Shown in pieces: positions 1-6,934 of a DNA stretch of 9,306 nt. The notes below the pieces were generated by a model. The model saw only the letters and a list, made by a program, of their open reading frames with translations. It was not told where the DNA came from and did no database searches. The DNA comes from Pseudomonadota bacterium (GTDB lineage Bacteria > Pseudomonadota > Gammaproteobacteria > GRL18), in assembly GCA_030632745.1 (NCBI GenBank), contig DAOVUE010000026.1, positions 1 to 9,306 of the forward strand, written 5' to 3'. Each line of letters starts with the position of its first letter. Position 1 is the first letter of the stretch. The translations under genes were made by a program, and so were the position numbers.

Positions 1-23
1 ATTGACTGTAAGTCTTTGATTTC

Positions 24-74
24 TAGATTCCTGCCTTCGCAGAGCCTGCCCCTGGCGTATGCAGGGGAATGACG
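24..74 (+). repeat. Dispersed intergenic repeat, left copy
   Basis: The stretch contains a 26-nt core at 43-68 that recurs at 9280-9305 in the same orientation with 24 of 26 bases identical. The preceding eight bases TAGATTCC are also shared (24-31 and 9264-9271), with a diverged spacer between. The core can fold into a short hairpin, CCCCTG at 49-54 pairing with CAGGGG at 62-67; an alternative pairing is CCTGC at 45-49 with GCAGG at 61-65. It ends in GAATGACG, a motif common in proteobacterial palindromic intergenic repeats. No transposase or coding capacity is associated with it. I read it as one member of a dispersed repeat family, not a gene part. Confidence 0.7.
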
Positions 75-76
75 TA

Positions 77-107
77 TTGAGGAGTTTTGCAAGTACCTCC
101 TTATAAG
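77..107 (+). promoter_or_regulatory. Weak candidate promoter for the bat operon
   Basis: TTGAGG at 77-82 resembles a -35 box (4 of 6) and TATAAG at 102-107 resembles a -10 box (5 of 6), but the 19-nt spacer is long. A second -10-like hexamer, TAAAAT at 115-120, has no matching -35. A transcript starting near 114 would have a leader of under 20 nt. The purine run AGAGAG at 121-126 is the probable ribosome binding site of the first gene. The true promoter may instead lie left of the window, especially if an upstream moxR gene is part of the operon. Confidence 0.22.
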
Positions 108-130
108 TAGAAAATAAAATAGAGAGTTTA

Positions 131-1258
131 ATGAGTATCTGGCAAGCCATCACAGCTAACTTTAGTCCCAATGCGGGTAATGATTCCGCTACAGGCAAAC
201 GTTCCTCAGCAGCACTTGATGCTGAGATGCTCAAACGTGCCACTCAGATTGATCTGAAGGAATTAATTCAATTACGTTACCAGTCAGCTCATTTGTCCCT
301 CAGTTCACAGCGTAAAGCCTATTCTTCTTTAGCAGGAAATTATAACTCCCCGTTTAAAGGCCGCGGCTTAAATTTTGATGAAGTTCGCCCTTATCAGCCG
401 GGTGATGATATCCGTAATATTGACTGGAATGTAACGGCAAGGACCGACAGGGTTCATACAAAAGTTTTTAAAGAAGAACGTGAACGGCCTGTATTTATTA
501 TTGTCGACCTGAGTAATAGTATGTATTTCGGATCACGGCACTGCTTAAAATCGGTCACTGCTGCAAAAGCAGCCGCTCTTTTTGCCTGGGCCGGTGCGGA
601 TAATAATAATCGTATCGGTGGTCTTATTTTTAATGACTCAACTCATATTGAAATGCGTCCTAAGGGCGGACATCAGGGTGTGCTGCGTTTTCTGAAATTA
701 TTAACCGACTTTCACAATAGCTCTAACAATAGCTCTAACAATAGCTCTAACAATAGCTCTAACAATAAAAGTCACAATATGAAGCCTAATTCCAGTATAG
801 GTAATAAGTCTGCGGCAGAAAACAGCAAGCCCCCCTTAAATACTGAATTATTATTTGCCCGTATTCAAAAAGTCATTCATCCCGGCAGTTTTGTTCTATT
901 GATCAGCGATTTTAATCAAACCAATAAAGATATTTTAAAGCATATTCGCTATATTGCCCGCCATAATGATTTAATCATCAATCATATTTATGATCCGCTT
1001 GAAATGGAATTACCACCACCGGGACTGTATGGGATCAGTAATGGAGAACAATATAGTTTACTGAATACCCAGAATCACTCACTTAGAGTCTCATTTCAGG
1101 CTCTATTTCAGAAAAAAAGGGATAAAATAGAACAGTTTTGTTTTCAAAACCGCGCACATTTAATTAATTTACTTACGAATGAAAATGTAGCCGATAAATT
1201 TCTCTCAGTATTGGGGAAAGATTCTACCATCCGCCGTATTGCCAAAAGCCGTCATTAA
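131..1258 (+). CDS. DUF58 domain protein (VWA-like fold), first gene of Bat-type operon
   Basis: This 375-residue protein belongs to the DUF58 family, cytosolic VWA-like proteins encoded beside MoxR AAA+ ATPases and thought to act with them on membrane VWA partners. The family block is clear at residues 80-104: FDEVRPY, then PGDD (90-93), then IDWNVTAR (97-104). A metal-site motif DLSNSM follows at 126-131, and a second VWA strand, LLISDF, at 256-261. I see no transmembrane segment or signal peptide. Residues 196-212 are a run of Asn-Asn-Ser-Ser units encoded by a perfect 12-bp tandem repeat, within a longer hydrophilic insert up to about residue 235 that replaces a surface loop. The start at 131 is preceded by AGAGAG four bases upstream. 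The next gene begins 2 nt after the stop. Family assignment is firm; the molecular role is inferred from the family. Confidence 0.92.
   Translation: MSIWQAITANFSPNAGNDSATGKRSSAALDAEMLKRATQIDLKELIQLRYQSAHLSLSSQRKAYSSLAGNYNSPFKGRGLNFDEVRPYQPGDDIRNIDWNVTARTDRVHTKVFKEERERPVFIIVDLSNSMYFGSRHCLKSVTAAKAAALFAWAGADNNNRIGGLIFNDSTHIEMRPKGGHQGVLRFLKLLTDFHNSSNNSSNNSSNNSSNNKSHNMKPNSSIGNKSAAENSKPPLNTELLFARIQKVIHPGSFVLLISDFNQTNKDILKHIRYIARHNDLIINHIYDPLEMELPPPGLYGISNGEQYSLLNTQNHSLRVSFQALFQKKRDKIEQFCFQNRAHLINLLTNENVADKFLSVLGKDSTIRRIAKSRH
715..767 (+). repeat. 12-bp in-frame minisatellite, 4.4 copies
   Basis: The unit CAATAGCTCTAA occurs four times without a mismatch at 715-762, followed by a five-base partial copy to 767. 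Read in the DUF58 frame it encodes repeating Asn-Ser-Ser-Asn. Because 12 is a multiple of 3, gain or loss of a unit changes loop length without shifting the frame. The perfect identity of the copies, including synonymous positions, indicates recent expansion or continuing homogenisation by slippage. Confidence 0.95.
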
Positions 1259-1260
1259 TT

Positions 1261-1866
1261 ATGTCCGATCCAACACAAGCCGTACCATCACCAGCAGCTA
1301 TAGCGCAATTTGATCCCTCGATATTAATGGATATTCATTTACCTGAGAATATTAGCCTTTGGCCCCCGGCCTATGGATGGTGGATATTATCAGCAGTTAT
1401 ACTGTTATTGATTTTACTTTCTTATTTTATCTCCTATTTAAAGCGTAGGCACTGTGCAAAAAAAACCATCAGTGCAAAACAATTAAAAATGCTGGCCATG
1501 AAAGAATTAGCTCTCATTGAAAAAGATTATGAAGCAGGAGCATCAGCCCATGCAACCATCAAACAGCTGTCTGTTTTTTTACGTCGCTTCAGTCTTTCAC
1601 AATGTGATAGAGAATCTGTTGCCTCTTTAACAGATCAGCAATGGCTGGTTTTTCTTGATAATATGTTAAGCACAGCCAGGGATAAACAGGATAAGCCATT
1701 TTCTAAGCAATTTGCTGAATTATTAAGCCACGCCCCCTATCAGTCGGCTGATAGTCCCATCTTTAACAAAGAACGTACTGCAGAACAAATACCCGCGCTT
1801 TTCAATATCATTAAAACATTAATAACAAGCTATAAAAAGCCGGCAAAAGAGACTCATCATGTATAA
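1261..1866 (+). CDS. DUF4381 single-pass membrane protein of Bat-type operon
   Basis: This 201-residue protein matches the DUF4381 family found between DUF58 and VWA genes in proteobacterial Bat-type operons. The family signature is visible near the N-terminus: DIHLPE at 24-29 and WPPAYGWW at 34-41, running directly into one transmembrane helix (about 41-60). The helix is followed by KRRHCAKK, which by the positive-inside rule puts the C-terminal domain in the cytoplasm. That domain carries the usual helical features: FLRRFSL (106-112), ASLTDQQWLVFLD (121-133) and HAPYQ (157-161). The start lies 2 nt after the DUF58 stop and has no convincing Shine-Dalgarno, so translation is probably coupled. 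An internal Met at codon 23 would lose nothing of the core but also lacks a binding site. The biochemical function of the family is not known; it is thought to be an adaptor in the complex. Confidence 0.88.
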   Translation: MSDPTQAVPSPAAIAQFDPSILMDIHLPENISLWPPAYGWWILSAVILLLILLSYFISYLKRRHCAKKTISAKQLKMLAMKELALIEKDYEAGASAHATIKQLSVFLRRFSLSQCDRESVASLTDQQWLVFLDNMLSTARDKQDKPFSKQFAELLSHAPYQSADSPIFNKERTAEQIPALFNIIKTLITSYKKPAKETHHV

Positions 1867-2905
1867 CTTTGACTGGCCCTGGATGTTTCTATTACTGCCC
1901 TTACCCATTTTTATCTACTGGTTAAGCAAGCCTGCAGGCCTGAGTCAGCAACAGGCACTTAAAGTACCGTTTTATGAGCAATTAGAAAGTATAGAGTTTG
2001 ATTCTTCTGCAGCACAACTTAATTCATTTTCTCCTCTGATCCTTCTGGCTTTTCTTGCCTGGGTATTTGTAGTTATGGCCAGTGCCCAGCCCAGGTGGTC
2101 AGGCGAGGCAATTTCTATCCCTGTCAGTGGACGGGATCTAATGCTGGCTGTGGATATTTCCGGTAGTATGGAAACAGCAGACATGTTCTTTGCCCAGGAT
2201 GCTGTGGATCGACTCACCGCAGTTAAATCAGTACTGATACCTTTTATACGCATGCGTGAGGGTGATCGTTTAGGTCTGATTTTATTTGCTGATCATGCCT
2301 ATCTGCAGACCCCGTTAACCTTTGACCGAAAAACCATTGAACAAATGCTGTATGATGCATTTATTGGTATGGCAGGTCAGAAAGCCACCGCCATTGGTGA
2401 TGCTATTGGTCTGGCAGTTAAACGACTAAAGGATTTACCAGCCGATCAAAGTGATTCACGGGTACTTATTTTATTGACTGATGGTTCCAATAATGCCGGT
2501 ATTAATCCCGTTACAGCAGCCAGGCTGGCTAAGCAAATAGGCATAAAGATCTATACTATTGGTTTTGGGGCGGATGAAATTATTGTGCGTTCTTTTTTTG
2601 GTCGTCAGAAAGTGAATCCCTCTAAAGATCTGGATGAAAAATCATTAAAAGAAATAGCTCAGCTGACCGGCGGCCGATATTTTCGTGCCCGTGATACACA
2701 AGAATTACTTACGATTTATCAGACTCTGGATCTACTGGAACCGGTTGAATCGGATAATATAACCTACCGTCCGACTAAATCATTATTTTACTGGCCTTTG
2801 GCTATTGCCTTTTTTCTGGGCTTAGTGGTGTTTATCTTAGCAAAATCCCGTTCTTCAGGCTCAAAACACTTAAACTTAAACAATGGGAAAGGGAGAAATA
2901 GCTAA
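1859..2905 (+). CDS. batA: Membrane-anchored VWA protein, BatA-like
   Basis: This 348-residue protein has the BatA/BatB layout: a transmembrane helix at about 8-22, a second at about 57-75, a VWA domain at about 92-290 and a final helix at about 308-327 with a short basic tail. The metal-ion-dependent adhesion site is complete: D99, S101 and S103 in DISGSM, T177 in KATAIGDA, and D208 in LLTDG. The basic tail after the last helix and the acidic N-terminus suggest N-out, C-in topology with the VWA domain in the periplasm (inference). The gene overlaps the DUF4381 gene by 8 nt and ends in TAATG shared with the next gene. The family is named for the Bacteroides aerotolerance operon, and its members are taken to mediate metal-dependent protein contacts. 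Whether this is the strict BatA orthologue is less certain than the domain call. Confidence 0.9.
   Translation: MYNFDWPWMFLLLPLPIFIYWLSKPAGLSQQQALKVPFYEQLESIEFDSSAAQLNSFSPLILLAFLAWVFVVMASAQPRWSGEAISIPVSGRDLMLAVDISGSMETADMFFAQDAVDRLTAVKSVLIPFIRMREGDRLGLILFADHAYLQTPLTFDRKTIEQMLYDAFIGMAGQKATAIGDAIGLAVKRLKDLPADQSDSRVLILLTDGSNNAGINPVTAARLAKQIGIKIYTIGFGADEIIVRSFFGRQKVNPSKDLDEKSLKEIAQLTGGRYFRARDTQELLTIYQTLDLLEPVESDNITYRPTKSLFYWPLAIAFFLGLVVFILAKSRSSGSKHLNLNNGKGRNS
2888..2894 (+). promoter_or_regulatory. Ribosome binding site for the batB-batC fusion gene
   Basis: AAAGGGA lies 10 nt before the ATG at 2905, inside the last codons of the preceding VWA gene. Together with the TAATG stop-start overlap it supports both independent and coupled initiation. 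Confidence 0.55.
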
Positions 2906-5031
2906 TGTTTGAAACATTTCATTTTCTTCGACCGGAATGGTTATGGGCAATACTTCCCGTCAGCCTGTTATTATTTTTTTCTATCCGACGAGCAAAACCC
3001 GGCAGTGCCTGGGATGACGTATGTGATGCACCACTTTTGCACTATCAACTGACTCAACAGCAGAATAATACCAGTACCTCCAGCCGCATATTTCACTGGT
3101 TGATTCCCTTTAGTTTTTTAATGCTGATATTTTCTTTCACCATAGCAGCTCTGGCCGGTCCCAGCTGGGAAAAGAAAGATCAGCCTGTTTTTCAGCAGGA
3201 AGATGCATTAGTCATTATTCTGGATTTATCCTTATCGATGAATGCTGAAGACATCAAACCTTCACGACTTGAACGAGCCAAATTAAAACTCACCGACATT
3301 CTCCAGCAAAAGAAAGAAGGCCAAACAGCCTTAGTTGCCTTTGCCGGTGATGCTCATATCGTTAGTCCATTAACCATTGATAATAAAACCATTATTTCCC
3401 TGCTGCCGGCACTGGATATTACTATTATGCCGCTGTCAGGCAGTCATATAAATGACGCTTTATCCAGTGCTGCAGAACTATTAAAAAATTCTGGATTTAT
3501 GCGTGGAGATATTTTATTAATGACAGACGGGATCGATGAAAAACATCAAAAAAAGGTCAGGAAAAAGATAAAGAGCCTGAAAAACCAGGGTTATAATTTA
3601 TCCATTATAGGTATTGGCACTCGAGCCGGATCACCTATTCCCATACCCCGTTCAGGTGGTTTTATTAAGGATAGTGCAGGTCAGGTAGTACTCTCTAAAC
3701 TCAATACCGGGCCATTAAAAGAACTGGCTCAACTGGGTGGTGGTTCTTATCATACACTGTCACTGGATGATTCTGACTTTCAAAGTTTATTAGATAAGGA
3801 GTTTTCAACTAATAACAAATTGACAGAGCAGGACAAGCAGAATAATTATCAGGAAAAGGAAAAGGAACATGAGCAATGGGTGGATGCCGGGGCTTATATC
3901 ACCTTATTAATATTACCCCTCGCCCTGTTGGTGTTTCGTAAGGGTTTATTATCAATCAGTTTAGTCTTTTTATTAGGCGGTTCTTTTTTTATACATCCTG
4001 TTGAAGCTCAAGCAGCTGCTGAGCCCTCTGTTTCAGATGCATCCATCTCTAAACTATCAAAAGCTGAACTATCAACAGCTGAGCTATCAACAGCTGAACC
4101 ACCAAATTCACAAGCAGCTGCTTTTACAAAGTTTACACAAAATAAGAGCTGGAAGAATCTCTGGTCGACCCCTGATCAACAGGGCCAGAAAGCATTTAAT
4201 AACAAAAGTTATTCGGCAGCTGCTGAGCAGTTTAATAATGCCCGCTGGAAAGCCGGTTCTTATTATCGTGCCGGGGATTTTGAGCAGGCAGTTGAACAGT
4301 ATGAACAACTTGATGATGCGCATAGTTTATTTAATAAAGGTAATTCTCTGGCCCATCTGCAAAAATATGAAGAAGCCATTCAAAGTTATGATGATGCTCT
4401 TGAAAAAAATCCTGATTTGCCCGATGCAGTTAAAAATCGTGCTGCTATAAAAGAGTTTCTGCAAAAGCAAAAGCAGCAGTCTGAACAGGAGAAACAAAAG
4501 GAATCTGAGAAGGACGAGGATAAAAAGCAGGATCAGAACAAAGATCAGGATTCTCAGCAGGAAAACTCTGAACAGGATAAGAAGGATCAATCCGAACAGC
4601 AGGATCAACAAAATCAGTCTGAAAATAATAACTCTGAACAGGATACCGAGCAAAAATCAGAGCAGAATTCAGAGCAAAACACTGAGCAGGAGAAGGAGCA
4701 GGATAAAAAAGATCAAAATAATCAATCTGAACAGCCTGATGAAGCAGCAGAAGAAAAACAAAAGCAAGAGGCTGAGGAACAGGCTGAAGAAAAAGATTCA
4801 CAGGCAGCAGAACAGCAGGAAATTGAAAAAACAGATGCTGAAGCTGGAGAAAACACCGCAGATGATGTGTTATCTCAATTAAGTCAGGAACAACAACAGT
4901 CACTAAAGCAATGGCTGCAGCGCATTCCCGATAATCCCGGGGAATTATTACGTATTAAATTTCGTAATAATTCATTAAATAAACAAAGACAGCAAAATGC
5001 ACCAGAGCAATATGAGGGCAACCCATGGTAA
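2905..5031 (+). CDS. Fused VWA-TPR membrane protein (BatB plus BatC)
   Basis: This 708-residue protein joins two Bat components. The N-terminal half is BatB-like: helices at about 11-27 and 63-84, then a VWA domain at about 100-300 with D107, S109 and S111 in DLSLSM, S180 in the SGSHIND loop and D208 in MTDG. Two helices at about 329-344 and 347-363 flank a short RK turn. The second helix ends in VEAQAAAEP, resembling a signal-peptidase site, as expected where a secreted BatC became fused. A short Ser/Ala/Glu linker with three 15-bp repeats follows. A TPR region at about 422-512 comes next, including SLFNKGNSLAHLQKYEEAI. Residues about 516-650 are extremely rich in Glu, Gln, Lys, Asp and Ser. 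The tail carries IPDNPGELLRIKF (674-686), which I recognise as typical of this family. The TPR part is probably periplasmic. VWA-TPR fusions of this type are common in gammaproteobacteria. Confidence 0.9.
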   Translation: MFETFHFLRPEWLWAILPVSLLLFFSIRRAKPGSAWDDVCDAPLLHYQLTQQQNNTSTSSRIFHWLIPFSFLMLIFSFTIAALAGPSWEKKDQPVFQQEDALVIILDLSLSMNAEDIKPSRLERAKLKLTDILQQKKEGQTALVAFAGDAHIVSPLTIDNKTIISLLPALDITIMPLSGSHINDALSSAAELLKNSGFMRGDILLMTDGIDEKHQKKVRKKIKSLKNQGYNLSIIGIGTRAGSPIPIPRSGGFIKDSAGQVVLSKLNTGPLKELAQLGGGSYHTLSLDDSDFQSLLDKEFSTNNKLTEQDKQNNYQEKEKEHEQWVDAGAYITLLILPLALLVFRKGLLSISLVFLLGGSFFIHPVEAQAAAEPSVSDASISKLSKAELSTAELSTAEPPNSQAAAFTKFTQNKSWKNLWSTPDQQGQKAFNNKSYSAAAEQFNNARWKAGSYYRAGDFEQAVEQYEQLDDAHSLFNKGNSLAHLQKYEEAIQSYDDALEKNPDLPDAVKNRAAIKEFLQKQKQQSEQEKQKESEKDEDKKQDQNKDQDSQQENSEQDKKDQSEQQDQQNQSENNNSEQDTEQKSEQNSEQNTEQEKEQDKKDQNNQSEQPDEAAEEKQKQEAEEQAEEKDSQAAEQQEIEKTDAEAGENTADDVLSQLSQEQQQSLKQWLQRIPDNPGELLRIKFRNNSLNKQRQQNAPEQYEGNPW
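4054..4098 (+). repeat. 15-bp tandem repeat, 3 copies, in the VWA-TPR linker
   Basis: Three consecutive 15-bp units (4054-4068, 4069-4083, 4084-4098) share CTATCAA-AGCTGA with one or two differences each. They encode LSKAE, LSTAE and LSTAE at residues 384-398, immediately after the signal-peptide-like helix and before the TPR domain. The length is a multiple of three, so copy-number change would only lengthen or shorten the periplasmic linker. Confidence 0.9.
5014..5018 (+). promoter_or_regulatory. Ribosome binding site deciding the batD start
   Basis: GAGGG sits 6 nt before the ATG at 5025 and 12 nt before the in-frame ATG at 5031. Spacing therefore favours 5025, although the 5031 start would recreate the TAATG stop-start overlap seen at the preceding junction. 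Confidence 0.5.
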
Positions 5032-6884
5032 TGCTTAAACAGCCATTATTATTAATTATAGCAGGCACTAATCCCATTTGTGTTCCAGATAAGACATGGC
5101 TGACAAAAACACTGTTTACTTTATTATTACTATCGCTGCTCTTGCCGGCATCTATTAGCTGGGCTCAGGTCACGGCATCAACAGGTAGAACGGTATTAAG
5201 TATTGATGAAACGATTGCGCTGCAGATTAAATCTGAAAATAGTTCAGGCGATCCGGACTTATCCGTACTGAATAAAGATTTTCAAATCCTGGGTACAAGT
5301 CGCAGCCAGAATTACAGTTTTATTAATGGTACCTCATCCAGAACTCATATCTGGAATATTACACTGCTGGCAAAAAAAACAGGCGAAGTCACTATTCCTG
5401 CGCTTCAGGTCGGAGATGAAACCACAAAAGCAATTCATCTTGTGATCCAGAAAAAATCCATCACCCCCGGCATTGATGGTAAAGAGGCTTTTTTAAAAAT
5501 CAGCCTGTCAAATGATTCAACAGCCAGCGGGGATAAAAATTCTGCTGCTCAATATTATGTACAGCAGCAAATACTTATAAAAGTTCAGTTGTTTCATCGT
5601 ATTCGTTTTACCAATGCCACACTCAGTGAACTCGAACTTAATAATACTGTGATTGAAAAGTTAGGCGAAGACTCCAGATATAATAAAACCGTATCAAATC
5701 ATCGTTATAATGTCATTGAACGTAATTATGCAATTTATCCACAACAAAGTGGTGAGCTCATTATTCCTGCCATAACCTTTAATGGCAATGCTGAAATAAG
5801 ACAGAACTTTTCTCTTTTTTCAAGACCCGGACGACAAATCGTCAGCCGTACGAAACCCGTTAAACTCACTATTATGCCTATCCCGGAAAATTATACAGGG
5901 AAACACTGGCTGCCGGCTGAAAATCTGTCCATTGAAGCTGAAATATTAGAAGACACAAATTCAATAATATCCGGTGAAGCCATTACACGCCACATTATTA
6001 TCAGGGCAACCGGCTTATTAGGCTCACAATTACCTGCTATCAATCTGCCATCATCTAAAGCAATAAAAACATACCCTGATAAGGAAAAGTTAAAGACTCA
6101 GCTGGTGAATGGAAAAGTTGTTGGTACACGGCGTGATACAATTGCCATTATCCCGTTAAAAGCTGGAGAATTTATTCTACCTGAAATAAAAATTGACTGG
6201 TGGAATGTTAATACCCGGCAGCAGGAAACCGCTGTATTGAATGCAAAAACCTTTGTTGCGCAAAAAAATACCAGCCTGGAAAATATTGATAATCCTATAC
6301 AAACAGCAACGTCGGCTGAAAACAATACTAACTCAACACAAAACGCTGAAACTGATAATAAACAAGCAGTTAAAACAATTGAAAAAATCGTTTATAAGCC
6401 TGTTCAATTAAGCCGAAATATCTGGTTCTGGATCAGTTCAGGCTTACTCATTATCTGGCTGATGACATTAATTTTACTGATAATTGTCAAGTCAAATAAA
6501 TTGTCATCCTCAAAAAACTCAGCCTTACAGCATAATACAAAATCAGCTAAAGAAGAACATCAGCTGCTGCTGAAAACACTTTATGGATATTGCGGGGATA
6601 ATGATGCCCATAATGCCAGTGATGCCTTAGTGTACTGGGCACAATGTTATTTTAATAAACCCTTATTAACCGGTTTATCGCAGATTATTGATATGATTGA
6701 TGACCAGCCGCTTATCAATGCCATTAATACTCTGGAAAGCTCACAATATTCAGCTAATAAACAAAGCTGGACAGGAGATGAGTTAAGCTCATCTATCACT
6801 GAGTTTATACAACAGGATAAACTGCAAAAAGAATCACAGCAGCAGAGTCAGCAGGGTTTTACACCATTAAATCCCTTAGCTTAA
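5025..6884 (+). CDS. batD: BatD family protein, secreted and membrane-anchored
   Basis: This 619-residue protein fits BatD: an N-terminal export signal, a large beta-rich periplasmic region and one C-terminal transmembrane helix. The signal has its hydrophobic core at about 30-40 and a plausible cleavage after SISWAQ or nearby (about 46-48). The first 25 residues form an unusually long lead-in that itself contains a hydrophobic stretch (8-13). Family features are PDLSVLNKDFQILGTS (about 77-92), an INGTSSRTHIWN segment and the GEVTIPALQVG turn. The helix spans about 466-488 and is followed by KSNK, so the last 130 residues are probably cytoplasmic; they look helical (EEHQLLLKTLYGYC, ALVYWAQCYF). 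The gene overlaps the VWA-TPR gene by 7 nt. BatD is expected to work with the VWA proteins at the inner membrane; its activity is unknown. Confidence 0.88.
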   Translation: MVMLKQPLLLIIAGTNPICVPDKTWLTKTLFTLLLLSLLLPASISWAQVTASTGRTVLSIDETIALQIKSENSSGDPDLSVLNKDFQILGTSRSQNYSFINGTSSRTHIWNITLLAKKTGEVTIPALQVGDETTKAIHLVIQKKSITPGIDGKEAFLKISLSNDSTASGDKNSAAQYYVQQQILIKVQLFHRIRFTNATLSELELNNTVIEKLGEDSRYNKTVSNHRYNVIERNYAIYPQQSGELIIPAITFNGNAEIRQNFSLFSRPGRQIVSRTKPVKLTIMPIPENYTGKHWLPAENLSIEAEILEDTNSIISGEAITRHIIIRATGLLGSQLPAINLPSSKAIKTYPDKEKLKTQLVNGKVVGTRRDTIAIIPLKAGEFILPEIKIDWWNVNTRQQETAVLNAKTFVAQKNTSLENIDNPIQTATSAENNTNSTQNAETDNKQAVKTIEKIVYKPVQLSRNIWFWISSGLLIIWLMTLILLIIVKSNKLSSSKNSALQHNTKSAKEEHQLLLKTLYGYCGDNDAHNASDALVYWAQCYFNKPLLTGLSQIIDMIDDQPLINAINTLESSQYSANKQSWTGDELSSSITEFIQQDKLQKESQQQSQQGFTPLNPLA

Positions 6885-6934
6885 TGGTTTATAGTAACAG
6901 GCGCGTGCCGCAGAAAAATAGCCCCGCAAGATGA
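6884..6934 (+). CDS. Possible 16-codon bridging ORF between batD and mnmD
   Basis: An ATG overlaps the batD stop as TAATG (6882-6886) and opens a 16-codon frame, MVYSNRRVPQKNSPAR, whose TGA overlaps the mnmD start as ATGA (6931-6934). It spans the whole 46-nt gap. It has no Shine-Dalgarno of its own, so it could only be read by ribosomes re-initiating after batD. It might pass ribosomes on to mnmD, whose own start also lacks a clear binding site. The peptide resembles nothing I know, and the arrangement may be chance. I report it because both junctions have classic coupling geometry. Confidence 0.2.
   Translation: MVYSNRRVPQKNSPAR

Noticed and set aside
1..72. Open frame running into the window from the left and ending at TGA 70-72, possibly the end of an upstream gene
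   Set aside because: Most of it lies in the dispersed repeat, whose other copy is in intergenic DNA after purB. The translated end looks like repeat sequence, not a protein tail.
79..99. GAGG/CCTC hairpin upstream of the operon as a regulatory structure
   Set aside because: The stem is only four pairs with a 13-nt loop, which is expected by chance.
715..767. Short regular repeats considered as a CRISPR array
   Set aside because: The units are 12 bp, directly abutting with no spacers, and lie in frame within a conserved gene.
1458..1465. Run of eight A residues in the DUF4381 gene as a phase-variation or frameshift site
   Set aside because: The frame is intact on both sides and family motifs continue after it. 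A run of this length is ordinary in AT-rich DNA.
4001..4450. A 149-codon + strand frame overlapping the linker and TPR region
   Set aside because: It is an out-of-frame shadow of the VWA-TPR gene, whose own frame encodes clear TPR motifs throughout the same bases.
4327..4903. Long minus-strand open frames, very rich in Leu, Ile and Phe, opposite the VWA-TPR gene
   Set aside because: They are the complement of Glu/Gln/Lys-rich codons, which naturally lack antisense stops. They have no ribosome binding site or recognisable domain.
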